From the NCBI RefSeq assembly GCF_002029235.1, contig NZ_MZGV01000029.1:1-58379 (forward strand): DNA of 58,379 bases, read 5' to 3'. Each line of letters starts with the position of its first letter. Position 1 is the first letter of the stretch. A model generated the notes under the pieces. It did no database searches. It was given only the letters and a program-made list of their open reading frames with translations, and was not told the origin of the DNA. The position numbers were made by a program, and so were the translations under genes. Below are positions 42,287 to 49,316 of the stretch, one piece after another. The stretch comes from Clostridium oryzae (GTDB lineage Bacteria; Bacillota; Clostridia; Clostridiales; Clostridiaceae).

Positions 42287-42679
42287 ATGGCTAAGGTTCA
42301 GTATGTTGCTACTGGAAGAAGAAAGAAGTCTATCGCAAGAGTAAGACTTGTTCCAGGAGATGGAAATGTTATTATTAATAAAAAAGATATGGACAATTAT
42401 TTTGGCTTAGAAACTTTAAAGATAATTGTAAATCAACCATTAGTTTTATGTGGTATTAAGGATAAATATGATGTCCTTGTTAATGTACATGGAGGCGGAT
42501 ATACAGGTCAGGCAGGAGCTATAAGACATGGAATATCCAGAGCACTTTTAAAGGCTGATGAAAATTTAAGATCAACTCTTAAGAAGGAAGGTTTCTTAAC
42601 TAGAGATCCAAGAATGAAGGAAAGAAAGAAATACGGTCTTAAGAAAGCAAGAAGAGCACCACAATTTTCAAAGAGATAA
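42287..42679 (+). CDS. rpsI: 30S ribosomal protein S9
   Basis: A 130-residue protein whose tail reaches the P-site t[23 protein letters not shown] and the C-terminal [17 protein letters not shown] are diagnostic. ATG 42287 follows GAAGGGAG. This is the last gene of the conserved core. Confidence 0.97.
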   Translation: MAKVQYVATGRRKKSIARVRLVPGDGNVIINKKDMDNYFGLETLKIIVNQPLVLCGIKDKYDVLVNVHGGGYTGQAGAIRHGISRALLKADENLRSTLKKEGFLTRDPRMKERKKYGLKKARRAPQFSKR

Positions 42680-42694
42680 TATTGTACTTATTGG

Positions 42695-42731
42695 AAAGCC
42701 ACGCAAACTTTATGTTTGCGTGGCTTTTTGT
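42695..42731 (+). terminator. Strong terminator after rpsI
   Basis: AAAGCCACGCAAAC and GTTTGCGTGGCTTT pair over 14 bases with a five-base loop, then TTGTTTT. It marks the boundary between the conserved core and the accessory region. Confidence 0.93.
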
Positions 42732-42844
42732 TTTAGCTATAATAACAGGACTTTTCGTATTAAATACGAAAAATCACATGTTTATGAAATGTCCTGGGTG
42801 TGAAATGGCTTGCAAGCAACATAGTATGAATCAACATGATTCAG

Positions 42845-42880
42845 AACCTCTCTCGATATTTGGCCTAGGAGGTTTTTTAT
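42845..42880 (+). terminator. Possible second terminator
   Basis: AACCTC (42845-42850) pairs with GAGGTT (42869-42874) with an 18-base loop, followed by TTTTATTATT. No supported gene precedes it, so it could be a relic or backup. Confidence 0.4.
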
Positions 42881-42948
42881 TATTAAATTGAGCAAAGCGC
42901 TAACGGTAAAAAGTACTTTTTAGCTTGTGAATAACATTATTGAATAAA

Positions 42949-42964
42949 TATCATAATAATGATA
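42949..42964 (+). promoter_or_regulatory. Possible operator of the toxin-antitoxin pair
   Basis: TATCAT-AATA-ATGATA is a perfect palindrome, followed by further ATGATAATAAT-like copies up to 42993. It lies about 60 bases before the antitoxin. Phd/YefM antitoxins bind palindromes near their promoter; identity here is inference. Confidence 0.4.
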
Positions 42965-43022
42965 AAATTATGATAATAATAGTAATATGATAAAGTTAAT
43001 TATTTATTAGGAGGCGAATATT

Positions 43023-43292
43023 ATGATACAAATTAGACCGATTTCTGATTTGAGAAACAAATTTACGGAAATAGAAAAGGAAGTTAGTACTGGAGAGCCA
43101 GTGTATCTGACGAAAAATGGATATGGTTCAATGGTTGTTATGAGTTTGGAAAAATATTCAGAACTTACTGACGAAGTTGAAATGAAATTGGATGAGGCTG
43201 ATAGAGCTGCAGAAGAATCTGATACTAGATATTCAAATGATGAAGTGTTTGGTGGGATACGGGAGGCATTGCATGGCTCCAAAGAAATATAA
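43023..43292 (+). CDS. Type II antitoxin, Phd/YefM family
   Basis: An 89-residue protein. The N-terminal half (MIQIRPISDLRNKFTEIEKE then GEPVYLTKNGYGSMVVMS) is the YefM/Phd DNA-binding fold. The C-terminal half (LTDEVEMKLDEADRAAEESD) is acidic and would wrap the toxin. ATG 43023 follows AGGAGGCG. It overlaps the toxin gene by 20 bases, as usual for such pairs. It would neutralise the toxin and repress the operon. Confidence 0.9.
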   Translation: MIQIRPISDLRNKFTEIEKEVSTGEPVYLTKNGYGSMVVMSLEKYSELTDEVEMKLDEADRAAEESDTRYSNDEVFGGIREALHGSKEI

Positions 43293-43608
43293 ACTTAGTT
43301 ATCTTCCGTTGTTTTATGAGGATCTATTGGAGGCAGTTAATCATATAAGGCTAAAACTGAAAAATGAGCAGGCGGCAGAAGAATTGCTTAATTTAGCTGA
43401 ATTAGCAATTAGAGAAAGATTAGTTGCTCCAGAAGCTTTTGAAACATTTCAGTCAATGAAAGAACGTAAATATCCATATTACCGGATATATGTAAAAAAC
43501 TATATTATATTTTATGTAGTAATTCCTAATGAAAGTGATAGCAACTTTGCGACAATGGAAGTACGAAGATTTATATATAACAGACGTAATGTGAAAAAAC
43601 TATTATAA
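43273..43608 (+). CDS. Type II toxin, RelE/ParE superfamily
   Basis: A 111-residue basic protein. LSYLPLFYEDLLEAVNHIRL is the N-terminal helix of the fold, and KYPYYRIYVKNYIIFYVVI with MEVRRFIYNRRNVKKLL forms the C-terminal strand and tail. ATG 43273 follows GGGAGG. It could be an mRNA-cleaving RelE or a gyrase-poisoning ParE type; sequence alone does not decide. It overlaps the antitoxin. Confidence 0.88.
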   Translation: MAPKKYKLSYLPLFYEDLLEAVNHIRLKLKNEQAAEELLNLAELAIRERLVAPEAFETFQSMKERKYPYYRIYVKNYIIFYVVIPNESDSNFATMEVRRFIYNRRNVKKLL

Positions 43609-43824
43609 AGAGCAGTTTTGGTTCAGTTTAAGAGTAAGCTGCGCAGGCAGATAGCATTATTCAAGTTTGAAAGTAACAATTAGCATGAAGAATGAGTAAA
43701 GTTTTAGTATTCAAATAGTTGCAAGACAACTTATGACACAAGATGAAATCAGGAGAAAAAACATATAAATTATTAAAGATACTAATGGAAAAAACTTTTG
43801 TGGAGAAGCATGTAAATTTTTATG

Positions 43825-43861
43825 AAGCGATATTGGTGACAATATCGCTTTATATTTTTTT
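43825..43861 (+). terminator. Terminator downstream of the toxin
   Basis: AAGCGATATTG and CAATATCGCTT pair exactly (11 pairs, GTGA loop), followed by TATATTTTTTT. It closes an otherwise empty stretch 43609-43824 in which I see no supportable gene. Confidence 0.85.
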
Positions 43862-43983
43862 AGTGATAAGGAAGGTTGGTCACATGAAAAAGGAAGTTGT
43901 TTAGAATATAGTTAAGGTTATAGAAAGGCATTTGAAAATTTTATAGGGCACTGTAGTTTTCAGGTAAAGAAGAGAAATTGAAG

Positions 43984-44214
43984 GTACTAGACAGTACAAT
44001 TGATGAGTTGCGAAGTTTTATAAAAGAGCATAATTCTATAGAATATTAGATGTATTCTAATCATACTAGAAAGCTATATATGGAAATGTAACAAGCTAGG
44101 GGAATATATGATGGAGAGTATAGCCAGATGATCTGAAAGCTGCAAAAGAAAATTATGTGACTGATAAAAGGTATGAGAATGCAAAGAAAATTAGGGAGGC
44201 GTTGAAACAATAAT
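43984..44214 (+). pseudogene. Decayed gene of unknown function
   Basis: One frame reads as plausible helical protein (VLDSTIDELRSFIKEHNSIE, then TRKLYMEM, then ARGIYDGEYSQMI) but is broken by stops (near 44048, 44090 and 44134). Another frame continues LKAAKENYVTDKRYENAKKI to a stop at 44212. Together they look like the 3' part of a dead coding sequence. The original family is not recognised. Confidence 0.4.
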
Positions 44215-44297
44215 AATATTATGCTTAAAAAACTTATTACTTTATCAGTACTTTTGACATGAACTTAAACATACCTGTGATTTTTTAGTTAATCATG

Positions 44298-44326
44298 TTG
44301 AAATTTCCCAGTAGTTATAATATAAT
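44298..44326 (+). promoter_or_regulatory. Promoter before the folded leader and unknown gene
   Basis: TTGAAA at 44298, a 17-base spacer and perfect TATAAT at 44321. Transcription would start near 44333, eleven bases before the long closing stem of the leader. Confidence 0.75.
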
Positions 44327-44343
44327 ACTAATTCATTAAATAT

Positions 44344-44461
44344 GAGAGATTCTAGTATTAATCTATAAAGCAATTTGCGTTTATAGTCGCTTTGAGTTTA
44401 GTTCAGAGGATGGGAAATTGGTACGCAATCGGGCAAAGTTTAATGTAGAATCTCTCTTTTT
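44344..44461 (+). ncRNA. Folded 5' leader with terminator-like closing stem
   Basis: GAGAGATTCTA (44344-44354) pairs exactly with TAGAATCTCTC (44446-44456), which is followed by TTTTTA. Inside are CTATAAA/TTTATAG (44363-44386), CTTTGA/TCAGAG (44390-44408) and ATTG/CAAT (44417-44429). This is the layout of a multi-helix regulatory RNA or a short non-coding RNA with its own promoter and terminator. I could not match it to a known riboswitch. Confidence 0.5.
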
Positions 44462-44476
44462 ATAGAGGTAAATAAA

Positions 44477-44935
44477 ATGGAGTTATTAAGAGATAAATGT
44501 GTTTTAGAGATGATTGAAGACTTGAAAAAGCAATTAAGAACAAGAGGAATCGAGGATAAAGCAAATCCTCGATTTATTTTTGTTTGTGGTGAACAAATTG
44601 ATGTAGAAGCTTACTATAAGTTCTTAAATGAGCTTAATGCTACTAAAAGAAGCTATAAGATTGAATTAGTGCATACCAGCAGGCTTGTATATCCTAAGGG
44701 TACAGATGATTTTCAGGTTAAGTATGTGGAGCATGGAAGAAAAGAAATACTTAGTTCAATATTTAAAAATCAGAAGTACTACATGCGCTATGGTGATGAT
44801 TTCTCCATAAGATTAACAGAGCAGCAGGAAGAACCAAGCAGGCTGCTGCAAAGCAGTATGTATTTTATAAATAGCAGCTATAACAAGTACCTTTCTTTTA
44901 AATATGGGGGTATGGTAGAAAATGAAAGTGTTTAG
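44477..44935 (+). CDS. Hypothetical protein, accessory region
   Basis: A 152-residue soluble protein I do not recognise. It begins MELLRDKCVLEMIEDLKKQL (helical), has RFIFVCGEQIDVEAYYKFLN near 33, and a charged middle (YVEHGRKEILSSIFKNQKYY). No signal peptide or membrane span. The start is ATG 44477 behind AGAGGTAAA. It follows the folded leader and overlaps the next gene by 14 bases, so the two are probably coupled and functionally linked. Confidence 0.7.
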   Translation: MELLRDKCVLEMIEDLKKQLRTRGIEDKANPRFIFVCGEQIDVEAYYKFLNELNATKRSYKIELVHTSRLVYPKGTDDFQVKYVEHGRKEILSSIFKNQKYYMRYGDDFSIRLTEQQEEPSRLLQSSMYFINSSYNKYLSFKYGGMVENESV

Positions 44936-45887
44936 TTTGGTTTTCTCCGTTATATTTGCAATGCTGCTTTTAATGCCTGGAAAGCTAAATCAAGCTGCTA
45001 TGGTAAAGGCTGAAAATACTAAAAATGAGTATCATGAGGCTATAAGCAGTGCTTGCCAGGATGCTGCAAAGGCACTTATGATTTTCAATGATAGTTATTC
45101 TACAGAGCTTGGAGCGCAAGGAAAAAAAGAAAACTTTCAAAAGATAGCTTTAAACTTGAAGGAAGGCCTAGATAGGTTCTATAGAAGTATGTATATTGAT
45201 CTTGATATTGAAAACAGCTATTCACAGCAGCAGGCTTTAATGTCTCAGTTTCCAGTAATAATAGCAATAGGTTACGACGGTTATTTTGTTCACACATGGA
45301 ATGAAACTAAGGAGAATGGTAAATATACAGTAACTAATAAATGGACAGATAAAAAGAAATACTCAATTTTTGATAGCAAGTTTGATATTAAAATATCCTA
45401 TACACTTGATGATTATGTTTATATAGAGGACTATAAAAATAATAAAAAGCTTGAGGGGGATAGAAAGAACTTCGCAAGCCTTTATCCAAGCTATTTTAGT
45501 GATAGCAGTTTTAAAAAAGTTAAGCAACAGGTTATTAATCAGCTGTTGCAAAAGGATCTTGAATATTACACCTATTACTGTAACAGAATTGCAAAGCAGA
45601 ATGGGTGGAAACTTAAATTTAAAGTTCCTTACTGGGGAAATCGCTCAATAGATACAATTTCATTTCTGGCATTCTATCAGGGAAAGATTTTTCAGGCACA
45701 AGATAGGTATGATTCTTATGGATATGGTGCAGCTAAAATAGTAGAACACAAACAACTTTATGGATACGAAAAGAATGGACATAAGTATTACTCAAGGCAT
45801 AAGAATGGAACGAATCTAACGGCTTACTATGATGAATATGAAGCTGCAGAGAATGGGTGTTCTCCTGATCCAGAGTATTATAAATAA
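44922..45887 (+). CDS. Secreted hypothetical protein
   Basis: A 321-residue protein with an N-terminal hydrophobic segment (VFSLVFSVIFAMLLLMPGKL) that looks like a signal peptide or anchor. After a helical stretch (~30-75), it has QQALMSQFPVIIAIGYDGYF, many aromatic residues and a Tyr-rich C-terminus (YYDEYEAAENGCSPDPEYYK). Its layout resembles pilus- or conjugation-associated proteins of clostridial mobile elements, but I cannot name a family. It starts inside the preceding gene with GGGGGTATG upstream. Confidence 0.7.
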   Translation: MKVFSLVFSVIFAMLLLMPGKLNQAAMVKAENTKNEYHEAISSACQDAAKALMIFNDSYSTELGAQGKKENFQKIALNLKEGLDRFYRSMYIDLDIENSYSQQQALMSQFPVIIAIGYDGYFVHTWNETKENGKYTVTNKWTDKKKYSIFDSKFDIKISYTLDDYVYIEDYKNNKKLEGDRKNFASLYPSYFSDSSFKKVKQQVINQLLQKDLEYYTYYCNRIAKQNGWKLKFKVPYWGNRSIDTISFLAFYQGKIFQAQDRYDSYGYGAAKIVEHKQLYGYEKNGHKYYSRHKNGTNLTAYYDEYEAAENGCSPDPEYYK

Positions 45888-45941
45888 AAGTTTATAGACT
45901 GGTAATATATAAAAAGTTACAGGAGGTACGAAATTGACAAG

Positions 45942-46070
45942 GTGTCCATCGATGAAAGCGGTAGAAAAACTTATATTTTAGATAAAAATGTTGCTTCAAG
46001 GTATTTACATTTAAAGAAAAAAAGAAATATAATTATAATGAGAGATACGTTAGCGTTACTTTTAATATAA
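45942..46070 (+). CDS. Possible small protein or gene remnant
   Basis: An open frame of about 42 codons from GTG 45942 to the TAA at 46070 (VSIDESGRKTYILDKNVASR then YLHLKKKRNIII). The frame stays open upstream past AGGAGG at 45921-45926, which is 15 bases from the GTG. It reads like real protein but has no convincing start; it may be the end of a lost gene. Confidence 0.25.
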   Translation: MSIDESGRKTYILDKNVASRYLHLKKKRNIIIMRDTLALLLI

Positions 46071-46085
46071 TATGTGAGGTAAACT

Positions 46086-46322
46086 ATGAAATTTGAAGAA
46101 CTTGCTACACATAAAGATTTAACTACATATGATTACAAAATAGTTTTACTTTTAATGTCTAAAAGCTTTACGATATCAATGATGTCAGAAAGACTTGATA
46201 TTAATAGAACAAATATGTATAGTCACATACGTAAGCTTGAAAAACTGAACTTTATTAAGATTGACAGAATAGAAGGAGCTAATAAATTTTACAGATTAAA
46301 TATAAAATTGGAGAGTGATTAA
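46086..46322 (+). CDS. Small winged-helix transcriptional regulator
   Basis: A 78-residue protein. LTTYDYKIVLLLMSKSFTIS followed by MMSERLDINRTNMYSHIRKL is a MarR/HTH-type recognition region, and LNFIKIDRIEGANKFYRLNI is the wing. There is nothing else, so it is a single-domain regulator. ATG 46086 follows GTGAGGTAA. It directly precedes a secreted-protein gene and may control it; that is inference. Confidence 0.75.
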   Translation: MKFEELATHKDLTTYDYKIVLLLMSKSFTISMMSERLDINRTNMYSHIRKLEKLNFIKIDRIEGANKFYRLNIKLESD

Positions 46323-46323
46323 T

Positions 46324-46620
46324 ATGAAAAAAACTAAAAAAATAGTTACTATGCTTCTCACATTAATATTTATGATTGCAATACCTTTTACTACTGCATA
46401 TGCAGTACCTAAAAAGAGTGGTGTAGATAAATCAATGTCGTTGCAACTAACCAAAAAGCTCAAATGTTACGCCTACAGCTATAAAGGGAAAAAGCTTTCA
46501 TACTTTAAGAGCTTGACGTATAAGTGGGCAGAAGGAAAGATAAGCAAGAAAACTTTACTTAAGAAAGTATATGGAATGAAAGAGCTTATTTTCCTGATAG
46601 TGAAGGTGGACATCCAGTAA
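46324..46620 (+). CDS. Secreted protein, 5' part of a frameshifted gene
   Basis: Begins at ATG 46324 with a clear signal peptide (MKKTKKIVTMLLTLIFMIAI then PFTTAYA) and a lysine-rich mature part (LTKKLKCYAYSYKGKKLSYF). After AAGAAA at 46561-46566 the frame continues only 18 more codons to the stop at 46620. The -1 frame from 46566 reads on without a break (SIWNERAYFPDSEGGHPVMT) into the next open frame. One lost or gained base there would restore a ~165-residue secreted protein. Confidence 0.55.
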   Translation: MKKTKKIVTMLLTLIFMIAIPFTTAYAVPKKSGVDKSMSLQLTKKLKCYAYSYKGKKLSYFKSLTYKWAEGKISKKTLLKKVYGMKELIFLIVKVDIQ

Positions 46621-46820
46621 TGACATATGAAATTGGTCGTTGGAATGTAAGATGTGTTTCTTACACAACAACAGCAACTACAGCTTCAGGGATAGTAAAG
46701 GTTGGATACGGTGCACCAGCAATTGGTAGAGGTTACTCAGTAGAAGTGAGTGTAGCAGTATGGAACAAAAGCACTAGACGATATACAATTTATTTCTTTG
46801 CTACAACATTACTTAGTTAA
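46566..46820 (+). pseudogene. 3' part of the frameshifted secreted protein
   Basis: Open from about 46566 to the stop at 46820 in the -1 frame. Visible parts are YEIGRWNVRCVSYTTTATTA and AIGRGYSVEVSVAVWNKSTR, a beta-rich, Ser/Thr-rich pattern of a surface protein. A start at ATG 46620 is possible but has no ribosome binding site. I read it as the rest of the gene at 46324, disabled by a one-base shift or misread in sequencing. Confidence 0.5.
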
Positions 46821-46876
46821 GACAAATAAAGAAGTTATCCGAAAGGATAGCTTCTATTTTTTTAGGAGGTTGAAAA

Positions 46877-49316
46877 TTGAAACGATTTTTCAGTGCAATT
46901 CTAACTATTTTATTTGTCATTACAACTTTTGTAGTGTCAAAATCGTACAAGGTAGAAGCAGCACCGACCAATGCATATACTTTTTTCCATAGTGGAAATC
47001 AGTATCACATAGACTATTTCAAAGATACTGGGAAAATATATTATGCTGCTGAAGCAAAAACCGCTAGTACGAGTACCAGGTTTCGTACATTAGGATTCCA
47101 GGTACTTGTTAAAAGAGGTGGAAAAAAATTTTTTTGCAGGTTTAAACTCGGAAGTGATTATTTACGTCAAGTTGATTCAAGACATCATGGAGGTTACACA
47201 TATACAATGTGGGCTATGGACTTAAATTCAGGCGATAGTGATTTAATATCATACTTGGAAAAACATTTTCCTAATGATAAAAAAATATTTGAAAGTATTC
47301 CTTATAGTGATAAAACCGAACTTGAACTTAATGCGATAATCACTATAAACGAGATTGATAAAAAAGGAGTAAGCCATCTTCAAGGCTCTATGTATGACAA
47401 TGGAAATACAAAGGGTGAAATATATTTAACTCAGCTTGGTTATCCTGATTTTAAAACAAGTGGAATTAAAAGTGCTAATAGTTCTTGGGATTATGAGACT
47501 AGCTATGATACTAAACATAATGGAATACATGGAGCTAGGGCGTGGCCATCATTAGATTTTAGTAGTTATTTTGGAATTCCATTGACGATAAATCCTCCTG
47601 ATGTAAGAGTTACAAAGACAGTAAAAGCTTATTACAAGGATTGGGATTCAGGGAAAAATATAATTCCTCCTGAAAAGATAAAGACATTAACTGTGCTTGA
47701 AAGTGATAAGGTCAAAGTTTCTGTACACTATCAGAGGCTTACTGGATATAAATTCTTAAAGAGCTATTTACGTTATGATGGTAAAACAAAAGAAAGTGAA
47801 GCTTCCAGTAAGACAAAGACCAGGACTATATACGTAAAGAAGTCAAATAAGTCGCATGATGTAATATTCTACTATCAGACTGGAATTAAACCAACTAAGC
47901 CGGGTGACATTAAATTTGACCCTGATGGTTCTGACGATTGGACAAATGATGGCAAAATAGGTGATGGCAAAGGTAAATACCCTGTTAAGGTTTATTATAA
48001 AGGCAATGACCCTGTTACTCAGGCAGGAAGTGTAAGTGTCAATCATAAAGTAACAACAACAGATAAAAAGGGAAAGAAAACAACTACAACGACCTCATAT
48101 ACTGTTCCAGTAGGTGTAGAATATACGATTGACCATATAAACGTATCAGGTGCAGTAACAGACACTATAAACGGAAAAAGTGGTACTGTATATCTTCACA
48201 AAGAAGGTGATGAGCAGTATCTTCATGCTAAAGGATATTTTAAAAAGAGTAAAGTTAATTGGCCAACAATTGCATCAACTGAGGACTCTATTGATAAAAG
48301 CAGTTTATCTGTTGAAGAGCCAAAGAATCCAACTGAAGATAGTGACGAATATTTACTTGACTGGACAAAGCCACCTATAGAGATTACACCTTCAGCTGAT
48401 AATAAATGGCATAATGATAATCCATATAATATTCATGTGAAAGTTAGTGACCTATTATCAGGTATAGACAGTGTGAAATCAATGCTTTCAGTGATAGACA
48501 ATAGTCATTACAAACATATGATATTCAACGACGAGGATGCTGATTCCAACGATGATGATAATACAGGCAGTGACACTGACGACAGCAAGGCCACCAATGT
48601 TGAAGCTATACACGACGATTTTGACGAGGACGTGTCGCTGGATAAGGATGGTATGTATTCTGTAAAAGTAAATGCTGCAGATTTAGCAACCAATAAAAAC
48701 AGTGAAAAGAAGGAAACATATCTTGTAGACAGCACTCAGCCTGATGTAGATTTCAGTGTTGAGCCTGGAATATTTTCTGAAAGCAATGGAGCTGTACGAA
48801 AGGAAAGCAAGAAAGGTTTAGATTTTGCATACTACGGGAAATTGTCATTTGCTGATAATCTTTCAGGAGTTGCAAGCGTGGCTTATTCTTGGACGTATGG
48901 TGAAGCTGATGGAGGTACTTATGAAACAGTATATACAAGTCAATACACTACGACAGACCGCTATGGTGAGCTTGTAAAGGATGATGCAGGCAATATGACA
49001 GGAACCAAAGGCGAAGTAAATACAGCAGAGATTGAAAAGCCGGTTGGTGATAATGAATATCTTCACGTAAAGGAGTTCGACACCGCAGGAAATGAAACAG
49101 ATGCAACTTTCGGACCATATGAAGATCCTATAAAAATGAGAGATTTTCAAGTCAATGATATCAGAGACCCGTTGTGGGATAGTGTATTCTGGAAAGATAG
49201 TAATTACACTGAGTCAACAGGTGTAAGTTATAAGGCAAACCAACTTCCTATTGATAAAAACAGTCATCCGGCCATAAAAAATGCAGCACCTAAACTTGGA
49301 TACAGTTTTTACTTTA
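46877..49316 (+). CDS. Large secreted surface protein, exon 1
   Basis: TTG 46877 follows AGGAGGTTG. A signal peptide (MKRFFSAILTILFVITTFVV then SKSYKVEA) leads into an extracellular protein. Around residue 240 comes PDVRVTKTVKAYYKDWDSGK, a MucBP-like repeat region follows, then Ig-like domains (TKPPIEITPSADNKWHNDNP; VKVSDLLSGIDSVKS; SFADNLSGVASVAYSW). An Asp-rich linker sits near 555. The gene is split by a group II intron at 49317. Joined to exon 2 (51963-52558) the frame is continuous, giving 1011 residues. Unspliced, translation would stop at 49333. Confidence 0.8.

Noticed and set aside
42682..42891. Small open frame with a hydrophobic start and CPGCEMAC
   Set aside because: Its start overlaps the strong rpsI terminator, there is no ribosome binding site, and a second hairpin lies at its end.
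43745..43903. Open frame of about 52 codons after the toxin
   Set aside because: No ribosome binding site and it runs through a strong terminator hairpin.
44401..44445. Cyclic di-GMP riboswitch
   Set aside because: ACGCAA and GGGCAAA words occur, but in the wrong order and without the class I or class II helices.
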